A DNA stretch of 64,000 nucleotides, taken from NCBI GenBank assembly GCA_963620035.1, contig CAVEXN010000001.1, positions 71,971-135,970 of the forward strand, given 5' to 3'. Source of the stretch: F23-D06 sp963620035 (GTDB lineage Bacteria > Bacteroidota > Bacteroidia > Bacteroidales > WCHB1-69). Shown piece by piece: positions 25,036 through 32,542 of this stretch; the first letter of the stretch is position 1; each line of letters starts with the position of its first letter. Made by a program: the position numbers and the translations under genes. The notes under the pieces are model-generated. The model saw nothing but the letters and a program-made list of their open reading frames with translations, did not search any database and was not told the origin of the DNA.

Positions 25036-25728
25036 ATGAGAGACATCACTGACCCCACGCTGATAGAAGAAATCATAGCATATTTGTCCGGATTTGTCAC
25101 AGATGTCCGTCGCGGCAGAATGGCTGAAGTGCTGGCTAACCGCACCCGGCACGTCACTGTAGTGTTGGAAGACTTATACCAGACGCAGAACATCAGTGCC
25201 GTGATGCGCACTTGCGAGTGTTACGGCATACAGGATGCCTACATAGTAGAAAACAGGAACGAGTTCGAGATACATCGCGACATCAGCATGGGAGCCGACA
25301 AATGGCTTACGCTGCATCGTTACCCGCATGGGGATGGCAATGTCAAAAAGTGTATCGATGACCTTCACGCTCAGGGTTATAAAGTGGTGGCGACACTTCC
25401 CGACGAGCGGAAGACATCCGTCTGGGACTTGCCCGTGGAGCAGAAAACCGCATTCCTGTTCGGCACAGAGTTGACCGGTCTGTCTGACGAGGCCGTACAA
25501 TATGCCGACTGCAATGCCTTGATTCCGATGTACGGTTTTACCGAAAGTTTCAATATCTCGAACTCGGTCGCCATAATCCTCTCCGGATTTACCGAAAGAC
25601 TGCGTCGTTCGGCGGTTGACTGGCATCTTGACCCGGAAGAGACCCGCTCGCTCTATTTCCGTTGGCTTCAGAAAAGTGTCCGTGACCCTGACAGCATCAT
25701 TGACCATTACCTGAAGACGAGGGGATGA
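25036..25728 (+). CDS. trmH: SpoU/TrmH family tRNA 2'-O-methyltransferase
   Basis: The 230-residue SPOUT enzyme probably methylates G18 of tRNA. The trefoil-knot motifs are VVLEDLYQTQNISAVMRTC (motif 1, with N and R), TAFLFGTELTGLSDEAV (motif 2), and FTESFNISNSVAIILSGF (motif 3). The C-terminal extension after motif 3 is as in TrmH. The region before the first motif (25 residues) fits the family. Its last 32 bases overlap the convergent pnuC gene tail to tail. Exact nucleotide specificity is inferred from family. Confidence 0.88.
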   Translation: MRDITDPTLIEEIIAYLSGFVTDVRRGRMAEVLANRTRHVTVVLEDLYQTQNISAVMRTCECYGIQDAYIVENRNEFEIHRDISMGADKWLTLHRYPHGDGNVKKCIDDLHAQGYKVVATLPDERKTSVWDLPVEQKTAFLFGTELTGLSDEAVQYADCNALIPMYGFTESFNISNSVAIILSGFTERLRRSAVDWHLDPEETRSLYFRWLQKSVRDPDSIIDHYLKTRG

Positions 25729-26293
25729 TCGCCAGTTTGCGCCACTTCAGATAGCCGAAGATTGCAATCAACGTATAAACCGAGAAAAGAATGGCCGTAG
25801 GGTAAAGCCCTTTCCAAGTATAAAGGACGACAGAAACAAGGTCAACAACTACCCATAGAAGCCATTGTTCGGCATATTTGCGCGACAGCATCCACATGGC
25901 CACAATACTCAACGAGGTGGTGAATCCGTCACCTATAGGTACCACGCTGTCGGTCAGAAATTTCAGGATTGACGAAAACGCCAGCCAAAGTACGGCGGTT
26001 ACGACCATAGACTTAAGCAGACTGCGAGAAGTGACCCGGGTAATCGGAATCTCCTCTTCATTTCCCGTAGGGTTCCTCTTCCGGTTTTTAATCCAGAAAA
26101 TCCAGCCGTAAACATTGGCGCCGATGTAATACAGGTTAAGGGCGGCATCCGCATAGAACTTTCCGTGAAAGAAAATGACCACATAAAACAACGACATCAG
26201 AATGCCGACAGGCCAAAGACTTACATGAGCCTTGTATTCAAGAAACAGGTATATCAGCCCGATGACTGCGCCGACAATCTCAACAACATCCAT
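25697..26293 (-). CDS. pnuC: PnuC-type vitamin transporter
   Basis: The 198-residue protein (ATG at 26293) is an integral membrane facilitator with about seven hydrophobic segments. Family motifs are visible in WPVGILMSLFYVVIFFHGKF, YADAALNLYYIGANVYGWIFW and the C-terminal SRKYAEQWLLWVVVDLVSVV. PnuC proteins carry nicotinamide riboside; close relatives (PnuT, PnuX) carry thiamine or riboflavin and are common in Bacteroidota, so the substrate is uncertain. No riboswitch is visible in the very short leader (about 17 bases). It is divergent from dsrC; the two promoters share a perfect inverted repeat. Confidence 0.88.
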   Translation of the reverse strand: MDVVEIVGAVIGLIYLFLEYKAHVSLWPVGILMSLFYVVIFFHGKFYADAALNLYYIGANVYGWIFWIKNRKRNPTGNEEEIPITRVTSRSLLKSMVVTAVLWLAFSSILKFLTDSVVPIGDGFTTSLSIVAMWMLSRKYAEQWLLWVVVDLVSVVLYTWKGLYPTAILFSVYTLIAIFGYLKWRKLAIIPSSSGNGQ

Positions 26294-26311
26294 TCTTTTT
26301 TGAGTAGAAAC

Positions 26312-26362
26312 GGCGGCAAAAATACAAAAAATGAAGTCTCTTTTTTTTGTATTTTTGCCGCC
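26312..26362. repeat. Perfect 20-bp inverted repeat made by two divergent promoters
   Basis: GGCGGCAAAAATACAAAAAA (26312-26331) is the exact reverse complement of 26343-26362, with an 11-base spacer. The minus-strand -7 element TATTTTTG (26324-26317) serves pnuC, and the plus-strand TATTTTTG (26350-26357) serves dsrC. The arrangement is symmetrical: each -7 element lies 23 bases before its start codon. Confidence 0.8.
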
Positions 26363-26380
26363 TGTAAAACACTTGTAATT

Positions 26381-26698
26381 ATGGCAAATATTGAATACGA
26401 AGGAAAAACGTACGAGTTGGACGGCGACGGCTTCATGCTTAAGCCGGAAGAGTGGACTGAAGGCCTTGCCGCTGCTATCGCCAAGGTGGACGGCATCGAA
26501 GAGTTGAACGAAAACCACTGGAAAATCATCCGTTGCATCCGCGAGAATTACGAAGAGAAGGGTATTGCCCCGATGGTGCGCGTCATCTGCAAGACTTCAG
26601 GATTGAAACTGAAAGAGATATACGAACTGTTCCCTTTAGGCCCTGCCAGAGGAGCCTGCCGCATTGCCGGACTTCCGAAACCGGAGGGTTGCGTATAA
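26381..26698 (+). CDS. dsrC: DsrC/TusE family sulfur-carrier protein, DsrC type with two C-terminal cysteines
   Basis: The 105-residue protein starts MANIEYEGKTYELDGDGFML, has HWKIIRCIRENYEEKGIAPMVRVICK (the helical core), and ends GACRIAGLPKPEGCV. Cys93 and Cys104 are separated by ten residues, with Cys104 penultimate. This is the DsrC arrangement that forms a trisulfide with sulfite reductase; TusE has only the last cysteine. DsrC carries sulfur between a reductase and the membrane complex DsrMKJOP. No dsrAB, dsrN or other dsr genes are in this window. The next gene, 21 bp on, is a NarI/DsrM-like membrane subunit. The gene may therefore serve another sulfite reductase or a persulfide pathway. 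Confidence 0.9.
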   Translation: MANIEYEGKTYELDGDGFMLKPEEWTEGLAAAIAKVDGIEELNENHWKIIRCIRENYEEKGIAPMVRVICKTSGLKLKEIYELFPLGPARGACRIAGLPKPEGCV

Positions 26699-26719
26699 GC
26701 TCAAAAACAAATCGCGCTT

Positions 26720-27364
26720 ATGTTGCCAATCCAATATATTGCCCTGGCTGCCGTGTTGTGCTGCTTCTGCGGAATGATGACATTCTTTGTCAGAATTGTC
26801 ATGTCAGGCAAGCCTAAAGACCTGTCGGAGAAGAGTGGCGACACAACTAAGGGCATCTTGTATGCAAACACGATTGCTATGGCTCCGAAAAATAAGGAGT
26901 CGGCATATTTGCATATCCCTACGTATGCTTCCGGCATGCTTTTCCATATCGGCACTTTCTGCTGCCTGCTCCTGTTCGTGCTTTCGTTCTTCCCGTTCTT
27001 CGGACGATGGATGAACAACTTGCCGGTCTTGCGGGTGCTTCTTGCAGCGGCCGTGTCAGTGGCATGCATCTGCGGATGCGCCATGCTGCTGAAAAGGGCA
27101 TTTTCGAAAGACTTGAGGCCGCTTTCTACACCGGACGACTATATTTCCACCGCTTTGACCACCACATTCCAGTTGTTCACCGTGCTGTATTTGTGTCTTT
27201 TATGCGTCCCGACCGTTGTTGTCCTATATTATATTGCCAGCATTCTGCTGTTCCTGTATATGCCGTTAGGAAAACTGAGGCATGTTGTGTTTTATTTTGC
27301 GGCACGCTATCACCTTGGCTTCTTCTATGGATGGCGGAACGTATGGCCCAAGCATGAAGATTAA
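26720..27364 (+). CDS. NarI/DsrM-like cytochrome b membrane subunit
   Basis: The 214-residue protein has about five membrane helices (residues 3-27, 70-95, 102-125, 145-165, 168-187). The ending LFLYMPLGKLRHVVFYFAARYHLGFFYGWRNVWP matches the NarI/DsrM type, where P-x-x-KLRH supplies a heme b histidine. Another histidine candidate is in ASGMLFHIGTF. Such subunits pass quinol electrons to a cytoplasmic HdrD-like Fe-S protein (DsrK) or nitrate reductase. No DsrK- or NarG-like gene is adjacent; the metallo-beta-lactamase gene follows after 21 bp. Gene order implies that it works with DsrC (inference). Heme content is not proven. Confidence 0.75.
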   Translation: MLPIQYIALAAVLCCFCGMMTFFVRIVMSGKPKDLSEKSGDTTKGILYANTIAMAPKNKESAYLHIPTYASGMLFHIGTFCCLLLFVLSFFPFFGRWMNNLPVLRVLLAAAVSVACICGCAMLLKRAFSKDLRPLSTPDDYISTALTTTFQLFTVLYLCLLCVPTVVVLYYIASILLFLYMPLGKLRHVVFYFAARYHLGFFYGWRNVWPKHED

Positions 27365-27385
27365 ACCCGATAAAACTTTTGCATC

Positions 27386-28792
27386 ATGAGACTAGATTTT
27401 TTAGGCGCGACCGGAGAGGTTACCGGCAGCAAGTTTTTGCTTACAACTAAAAAAGGTTCTAAAATATTGTTGGACTGCGGAATGTATCAAGGCAAAGGTC
27501 TTGAGACAGACCAGATGAACAGAGACTTGGGCTTTGATCCGACCGATATAGACATCCTGCTGTTGTCGCATGCTCACATCGACCATTCCGGGCTGATTCC
27601 TTACATTCACAAGTTGGGTTTCCGTGGCAAAGTGTTCTGCACGCCGGCAACCCGTGACCTTTGCGCCATTATGCTGGCAGATTCAGGACGGATTCAGGAG
27701 GCCGATGCCAAACAGTTCAACAAGAAAACATCCCGGATCGGAAAGGAGCCCATTGAACCGATTTACACTGAAAAAGATGCCGCCGAATGTATGAGCCAGT
27801 TTGTCAGCATTCCGCGAAACCTGAAATTCGACATTATGCCCGACTTGTCCATCGAATTTTTCGAAACCGGGCATATGTTGGGCAGCAGCGCCGTTTTTAT
27901 CACGTTTAAAGAAGGTCGAAAGCAACGTACGCTCTGCTATACGGGCGACATAGGACGTTACAATAAGCAAATACTGCCCGATCCCGAAGCGTTTCCCCCG
28001 GCCGACTACATCATCACGGAATCGACTTACGGGGACAGGCTGCACTCAACGCTGGACGAGGCTGATATGGAATTGGCCATGGTGGTGAAAGATGCGTGTG
28101 CAAAACGGAAAGGCAAACTGCTTATTCCCTCTTTTGCCATAGGAAGGACCCAGGAAATCGTCTATTCGCTGCACCGATTGAAAAAGAGCGGAAATCTGCC
28201 GGATATCGAGTGCTTTGTGGACAGTCCGTTGGCTTGTTCCGCCACCAATATTTACCGGCTGCATGACGAGAACTTCAACTCCGACATCCGCAAGTTCATA
28301 GAGCAGAACAGAGACCCGTTCGGTTTCGACGACCTGACGTACGTCCGCACAGTTGAAGATTCAAAACGGCTGAACACCTCAAACCGCCCATGCATCATCA
28401 TATCCGCATCGGGCATGATGGAGGCCGGCCGTATCAAACATCATCTGGCCAACAACATCGAGAACCCGAGGACAACGATTTTGTGCGTAGGCTACTGCTC
28501 TCCCAATACCTTGGGGGCGAAAATCATGCGCGGCGACAAGAAAGTATCTATCTTCGGACAATTATATGATGTCAATGCTCATCTTGCCCGCATTGATGCT
28601 TATTCGGGACATGCCGACTACAAAGAACTCATAACCTATCTTTCTTGTCAGAATGACAACAAGAAACTGAAAGCAGTCTTTGTCGTACATGGAGAAGACG
28701 AGGCGCGCAAAACTTATGTCCAGCATCTTGGCAAGGCCGGTTTCAGGCATACATACGTGCCGGTTTTCCGCGAAACTGTCGAATTGGTCTGA
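27386..28792 (+). CDS. Beta-CASP metallo-beta-lactamase family protein (RNase/CPSF73-like)
   Basis: The 468-residue protein has the zinc motif LLSHAHIDHSGLIPYI and later zinc ligands in ETGHMLGSSAVFI, CYTGDIGRY and YSGHADYKELI (RMMBL-type motif). The middle beta-CASP insertion contains FVDSPLACSATNIYR and IIISASGMMEAGRIKHHLAN. Bacterial members of this group act on RNA (RNase J relatives and YSH1/CPSF73-like proteins); in this genome the role is unknown. It lies 21 bp after the NarI-like gene and 19 bp before rfbD and is probably co-transcribed, although its function has no obvious link to them. Confidence 0.9.
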   Translation: MRLDFLGATGEVTGSKFLLTTKKGSKILLDCGMYQGKGLETDQMNRDLGFDPTDIDILLLSHAHIDHSGLIPYIHKLGFRGKVFCTPATRDLCAIMLADSGRIQEADAKQFNKKTSRIGKEPIEPIYTEKDAAECMSQFVSIPRNLKFDIMPDLSIEFFETGHMLGSSAVFITFKEGRKQRTLCYTGDIGRYNKQILPDPEAFPPADYIITESTYGDRLHSTLDEADMELAMVVKDACAKRKGKLLIPSFAIGRTQEIVYSLHRLKKSGNLPDIECFVDSPLACSATNIYRLHDENFNSDIRKFIEQNRDPFGFDDLTYVRTVEDSKRLNTSNRPCIIISASGMMEAGRIKHHLANNIENPRTTILCVGYCSPNTLGAKIMRGDKKVSIFGQLYDVNAHLARIDAYSGHADYKELITYLSCQNDNKKLKAVFVVHGEDEARKTYVQHLGKAGFRHTYVPVFRETVELV

Positions 28793-28811
28793 AACAGATA
28801 TATATCATCCG

Positions 28812-29690
28812 ATGAACAAACTCAATATATTGGTGACGGGAGCGAATGGTCAACTCGGAAAATGCATCCGGGACTTTTCGCAAAGACTGTCGGAAGACGA
28901 AAGCCGTTTTTTCTTCACAGACATCGATACGCTTGACATCTGCGATGCCGGACAGGTAGAGCGGCTGGTTGTCCGCAGTGAAATTGATGTCATCGTCAAC
29001 GCCGCTGCCTATACGGCCGTTGACAAGGCCGAAGACAACATTGCGGAAGCTTACCGCATCAACCGCGATGCCGTGGACAATCTGGCAAAGTGCGCAAAAC
29101 GTCATGGGGTGTATCTGGTACACATATCTACCGACTATGTATTTGCCGGCGATGAGTGCCGACCACATCGGGAGGAAGACCCTATGGTCCCTCGTTCCAT
29201 TTATGGGAAATCAAAAGCGGCCGGCGAACAGGCCATTCGGGACATCGGGTGCAATGCAACGGTGATCCGAACTTCGTGGCTCTATTCCGAGTATGGTCAT
29301 AATTTCGTAAAGACAATGCTCAAATTAGGGGAGGAGCGCGACCGGGTCTCTGTTGTATATGACCAGATGGGCGGTCCGACTTATGCGGGTGACCTGGCCG
29401 CTGCTATATGGGGAGTGATTGAAAAGAACAGCGAGAAAAACGGGATGCAAATTTACCATTTTGCAAACAAAGGCTGCATCAGCTGGTTCGACTTTGCACA
29501 GGCCATTATGGACATTGGCGGACGCAAATGTCGCATAGAGGCCATATTGTCGGACAATTATCCGGCAAAAGCGCCAAGACCGGCCTGTTCGGTGTTCGAT
29601 TTGAGCAAGATTGAATGTGAAATAGGCATAGATATACCATATTGGAGAGATAGTTTAAAGTTGACAATCAATAAATTAGAAAAAATATGA
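28812..29690 (+). CDS. rfbD: dTDP-4-dehydrorhamnose reductase
   Basis: The 292-residue short-chain dehydrogenase from the ATG at 28812 has the NAD(P) site ILVTGANGQLGKCIRD, DVIVNAAAYTAVDKAEDN, LVHISTDYVFAG, the YGKSKAAGE catalytic Tyr/Lys, and TSWLYSEYGHNFVKTML. This is the last step of dTDP-L-rhamnose synthesis. rfbA, rfbB and rfbC are not next to it. It follows the beta-CASP gene by 19 bp. Length and motif order are normal. Confidence 0.93.
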   Translation: MNKLNILVTGANGQLGKCIRDFSQRLSEDESRFFFTDIDTLDICDAGQVERLVVRSEIDVIVNAAAYTAVDKAEDNIAEAYRINRDAVDNLAKCAKRHGVYLVHISTDYVFAGDECRPHREEDPMVPRSIYGKSKAAGEQAIRDIGCNATVIRTSWLYSEYGHNFVKTMLKLGEERDRVSVVYDQMGGPTYAGDLAAAIWGVIEKNSEKNGMQIYHFANKGCISWFDFAQAIMDIGGRKCRIEAILSDNYPAKAPRPACSVFDLSKIECEIGIDIPYWRDSLKLTINKLEKI

Positions 29691-29731
29691 TTATTTTTTC
29701 CTTGCAGATGTCGAAGCTTTTAAAAAAAATG

Positions 29732-29739
29732 TATTTTTG
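29732..29739 (+). promoter_or_regulatory. -7 element TATTTTTG for the tRNA-Thr/tuf transcript
   Basis: TATTTTTG at 29732-29739, after an A8 tract and about 55 bases before tRNA-Thr; probably starts the tRNA-Thr-tuf transcript. Confidence 0.65.
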
Positions 29740-29794
29740 CCAACCTTTTGAAAATGTACGTGTGAAACGTTCTTTTTTTAAAGTTTGAAGATTA

Positions 29795-29866
29795 GCCGTT
29801 GTAGCTCAGTGGTAGAGTACCTCCTTGGTAAGGAGGGGGTCACGAGTTCAACTCTCGTCAACGGCT
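29795..29866 (+). tRNA. tRNA-Thr (anticodon GGT)
   Basis: A complete cloverleaf: acceptor GCCGTTG pairs with CAACGGC and is followed by discriminator T. The D arm contains AGCTCAGTGGTAGAG. The anticodon stem CCTCC/GGAGG encloses loop TTGGTAA with anticodon GGT, and the T arm is ACGAGTTCAACTCTCGT. CCA is not encoded. tRNA-Thr directly before tuf is a common order in Bacteroidota. Confidence 0.95.
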
Positions 29867-29924
29867 CTCTTTTTTTTTGACAACTGACAACTATTAAAAA
29901 TATTAATCATTAATTTATAAGAAA

Positions 29925-31112
29925 ATGGCAAAAGAAAAATTTGAACGTACCAAACCCCACGTAAATGTGGGAACCATCGGTCACATTGACCATGGCAAGA
30001 CTACTTTGACGGCTGCTATCACGACTGTTTTGGCAGACAAAGGTCTTTCCGAGGTCAGATCCTTCGATTCTATTGATAACGCACCCGAAGAGAAAGAGCG
30101 TGGTATTACTATCAACACGGCTCATATCGAATATGAAACAGCAAATCGCCACTATGCACACGTTGACTGTCCGGGTCACGCCGACTATGTGAAGAATATG
30201 GTAACGGGTGCCGCCCAGATGGACGGCGCTATTCTGGTCGTTGCTGCTACAGACGGTCCGATGCCCCAGACACGTGAGCACATCCTGTTGGCAAAACAGG
30301 TCGGCGTTCCCAGAATGGTTGTTTTCATGAACAAGGTTGACCTTGTTGACGACCCTGAACTTCTTGACCTTGTTGAAATGGAAATCCGCGACCTGCTGAC
30401 ATTCTACGGTTTCGACGGAGACAACACCCCGGTTATCCGCGGTTCTGCTCTCGGCGGTTTGAACCTTGAACCGAAATGGGTTGAAAAAATCGTTGAACTG
30501 ATGGATGCAGTTGACACTTGGATTCCGCTGCCTCCTCGCGATGTCGATAAAGACTTCCTGATGCCGGTAGAAGATGTCTTCTCTATCACGGGCCGTGGTA
30601 CTGTGGCTACAGGTAGAATCGAGACAGGTGTCATCCATACTTCTGACCCTGTTGACATTATCGGTATGGGAGCCGAAAAACTGAAATCAGTCGTTACAGG
30701 TGTCGAGATGTTCCGCAAGATTCTCGATGAAGGCGAAGCCGGTGACAACGTAGGTTTGCTGCTCCGCGGTATTGACAAGGACGAAATTCGTCGTGGTATG
30801 GTCATCGCTAAACCGGGCTCTATCCATCCGCACAAGCATTTCAAGGCATCTGTGTATGTTTTGAAGAAAGAAGAAGGTGGTCGTCATACCCCATTTGGCA
30901 ACAACTATCGTCCCCAGTTCTACTTCCGTACAACGGACGTGACAGGTGCAATCACACTGCCTGCTGGCGTTGAGATGTGTATGCCTGGCGATAACGTTGA
31001 AATTACGGTCGAGTTGCTTTCTGAAATCGCTTTGAACCAGAACCTCCGTTTCGCTATCCGCGAGGGTGGCCGTACGGTCGGTGCCGGTCAGGTTACTGAA
31101 ATCCTTGACTAA
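29925..31112 (+). CDS. tuf: Translation elongation factor Tu
   Basis: The 395-residue GTPase delivers aminoacyl-tRNA to the ribosome. G1 is GHIDHGKTTLTAAIT, G2 has RGITINTAHIEYE, G3 is DCPGHADYVKNM and G4 is NKVDLV. The domain 2 and 3 segments (TGRGTVATGRIETG, HTPFGNNYRPQFYFRTTDVTG) are canonical. It lies between tRNA-Thr and tRNA-Trp and is followed by a strong terminator. Confidence 0.99.
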   Translation: MAKEKFERTKPHVNVGTIGHIDHGKTTLTAAITTVLADKGLSEVRSFDSIDNAPEEKERGITINTAHIEYETANRHYAHVDCPGHADYVKNMVTGAAQMDGAILVVAATDGPMPQTREHILLAKQVGVPRMVVFMNKVDLVDDPELLDLVEMEIRDLLTFYGFDGDNTPVIRGSALGGLNLEPKWVEKIVELMDAVDTWIPLPPRDVDKDFLMPVEDVFSITGRGTVATGRIETGVIHTSDPVDIIGMGAEKLKSVVTGVEMFRKILDEGEAGDNVGLLLRGIDKDEIRRGMVIAKPGSIHPHKHFKASVYVLKKEEGGRHTPFGNNYRPQFYFRTTDVTGAITLPAGVEMCMPGDNVEITVELLSEIALNQNLRFAIREGGRTVGAGQVTEILD

Positions 31113-31126
31113 CCGTCATTGAATAT

Positions 31127-31156
31127 AAAAAAGGGGCAAGACACTTGCCCCTTTTT
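31127..31156 (+). terminator. Rho-independent terminator after tuf
   Basis: AAAAAGGGGCAAG pairs with CTTGCCCCTTTTT around the loop ACA, 15 bases after the tuf stop. It lies immediately before tRNA-Trp, so that tRNA is either transcribed by read-through or has its own start. Confidence 0.85.
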
Positions 31157-31160
31157 ACCA

Positions 31161-31231
31161 AGGGGATTAGTTTAATGGTAGAATGACGGTCTCCAAAACC
31201 GCAGATGGGAGTTCGATTCTCTCATCCCCTG
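31161..31231 (+). tRNA. tRNA-Trp (anticodon CCA)
   Basis: Acceptor AGGGGAT pairs with ATCCCCT, with discriminator G. The D loop is AGTTTAATGGTAGAAT, the anticodon loop is CTCCAAA (anticodon CCA) and the T arm is GGGAGTTCGATTCTCTC. CCA is not encoded. tRNA-Trp after tuf is usual in Bacteroidota, but secE and nusG, which normally follow, are absent here. Confidence 0.95.
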
Positions 31232-31278
31232 CCAATAATCATTGTGTTTTTTCATAATTGATGTGATAAGGTTTAAAT

Positions 31279-31310
31279 AAAGAAGACATATCCTAAAATA
31301 TGTCTTCTTT
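31279..31310. terminator. Perfect 13-bp hairpin downstream of tRNA-Trp
   Basis: AAAGAAGACATAT (31279-31291) and ATATGTCTTCTTT (31298-31310) are exact reverse complements around a 6-base loop. It ends in only a short T run but is well placed to end the tRNA-Trp transcript. The rest of the gap to 31425 holds the promoter described separately. Confidence 0.55.
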
Positions 31311-31367
31311 GACTTTTATTATATAGGTTATCCTCAACTTGTCTGACAATCAGGTACATCTATCGTT

Positions 31368-31375
31368 TACTTTTG
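31368..31375 (+). promoter_or_regulatory. -7 element TACTTTTG for the FtsZ-like gene
   Basis: TACTTTTG at 31368-31375, 50 bases before the ATG at 31425. The short dyad TTGTC-T-GACAA (31339-31349) lies just upstream, in the -33 region, and could be an operator. Confidence 0.5.
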
Positions 31376-31424
31376 CGTCCTGATACATCTTGTGCAGATT
31401 GTCAAACCTATATAATTACTGAAC

Positions 31425-31970
31425 ATGAGGATTACAAGTATTGATTCAAAACTTCAACAGAAAAACCAGAAGGTTGTCGTCATTGGTGTTGGTTCCGGAG
31501 GCTCTGCTATTGCTCTAATGGCATCCGATAAAGACACATCTGCGGATTTTGAGTTCCACTACTGCGACGAGCCAAATGGCTGCAAGAATGATCCGGATAC
31601 GGGGCGCAGTTTGGCTTTGAAAAAGCTCCCCGCCTTGGACAAAATCATAAACGACGGAGTACGAATGGTTGTCTTACTTTCGACTTTAGGCGGAGGCACC
31701 GGGTCGGGAGCAACTCCCGTAATAGCAAAACACCTCGTTGCGAATGGTATTGCAGTGCATTGTGTCGTCACTACTCCATTTGAATTTGAGGGTGACGTTC
31801 GGTACGCCAACGCCGATGCCGCCGCCGTTGAACTCCTGAATGCAGCTGTCAGCACAAAGGTTGTCAATCTCGCCAATTATGCTAAGGTATGCAACCCTGA
31901 TGAAGATTTCAGGACATTTATGGACAAAATCGACAAGATTCTTATCAAGGAGATAGCATCTTTGGTCTGA
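31425..31970 (+). CDS. Half-length FtsZ/tubulin-like GTPase-domain protein
   Basis: The 181-residue protein matches the N-terminal GTP-binding half of FtsZ. KVVVIGVGSGGSAIALM (residues 16-32) is the first glycine-rich loop; GGGTGSGATPVIAKHL (89-104) carries the tubulin/FtsZ signature GGGTG(S/T)G; TPFEFEGDVRYANADAAAVE (117-136) matches the FtsZ T-P-F-x-F-E-G-x-x-R segment. The protein ends in a helix (DFRTFMDKIDKILIKEIASLV) that would be core helix H7. The T7 catalytic loop and the whole C-terminal domain are absent, and no remainder was found after the stop in other frames, so this is not a simple frameshift. It could bind GTP but could not complete an active site in the usual head-to-tail way. 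The convergent neighbour is a membrane protein. Confidence 0.8.
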   Translation: MRITSIDSKLQQKNQKVVVIGVGSGGSAIALMASDKDTSADFEFHYCDEPNGCKNDPDTGRSLALKKLPALDKIINDGVRMVVLLSTLGGGTGSGATPVIAKHLVANGIAVHCVVTTPFEFEGDVRYANADAAAVELLNAAVSTKVVNLANYAKVCNPDEDFRTFMDKIDKILIKEIASLV

Positions 31971-32002
31971 CAATGATACCATAGACTGCCAAAAGGCGTA
32001 TT

Positions 32003-32530
32003 TTACCTTTTCATGATAGTCCACAAAAGATAACCGATAACGATAAGGATGCAGATATGTGAGACGATAGGCGTAAAAGCCGAAAAAATCAAGGCCAAAC
32101 AAAGTATTGCCAACACTTTGTAAGCTAATTGTTTCTTTTCGGTCATGCTTTCCCAAGCATATTTCACCTTTGTCTTGAAGTTCGCCCAAGTGTTCCTGAA
32201 TCCGTTGCGTTTTGCTCCTGCGTATCCCGTATAATCGTCATAGTCTTTTTGGGTCTTCGTCTCTTTTGCACGCTTGATGCGCACGCTAACGGACTTGTAA
32301 TAGGTCTTTCCGCCGTTTGTGGCGCTGATCACCAGTTGTGTTTTGCCGCTTGACCGGTTGAGACGGAATCTTTTCGATCCGCTCGGTTCTACGGTCTGCG
32401 TTATCGTTTTATATCCGTTGTCTATCGTAAACTGCACCAATTCGGCATCCGTACACGACCAGATGACCTCAACTACTTCGCCTTCGGTTATGCGCTGTTT
32501 GTCTGCTTTGAGTTCGATTTTCGGCTTCAT
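32003..32530 (-). CDS. Membrane-anchored protein with Ig-like N-terminal domain, unknown family
   Basis: The 175-residue protein has no signal peptide. Residues about 3-90 look like an Ig/beta-sandwich domain: IELKADKQRITEGEVVEVIW, TQTVEPSGSKRFRLNRSSG, TQLVISATNGGKTYYKSVSV. A basic linker (about 92-135) with KETKTQKDYDDYTGY follows, then two membrane segments (about 138-154 and 156-172) and the basic end IMKR. Positive charges before the first and after the second helix suggest both ends in the cytoplasm, which would place the Ig-like domain inside the cell (inference). It converges on the FtsZ-like gene with 32 bp between stops. No family was recognised. Confidence 0.7.
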   Translation of the reverse strand: MKPKIELKADKQRITEGEVVEVIWSCTDAELVQFTIDNGYKTITQTVEPSGSKRFRLNRSSGKTQLVISATNGGKTYYKSVSVRIKRAKETKTQKDYDDYTGYAGAKRNGFRNTWANFKTKVKYAWESMTEKKQLAYKVLAILCLALIFSAFTPIVSHICILIVIGYLLWTIMKR

Positions 32531-32542
32531 AGAAAAATTTTA

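Noticed and set aside
25697..25728. Tail-to-tail overlap of trmH and pnuC (32 bp) as an error sign
   Set aside because: Both C-termini look normal, and a similar 30-bp convergent overlap exists between the flavoprotein gene and meaB; compact packing explains it.
31211..31231. tRNA-Trp 3' end as an integration site
   Set aside because: No duplicate of the 3' sequence was found downstream and no integrase is present, so insertion stays a hypothesis.
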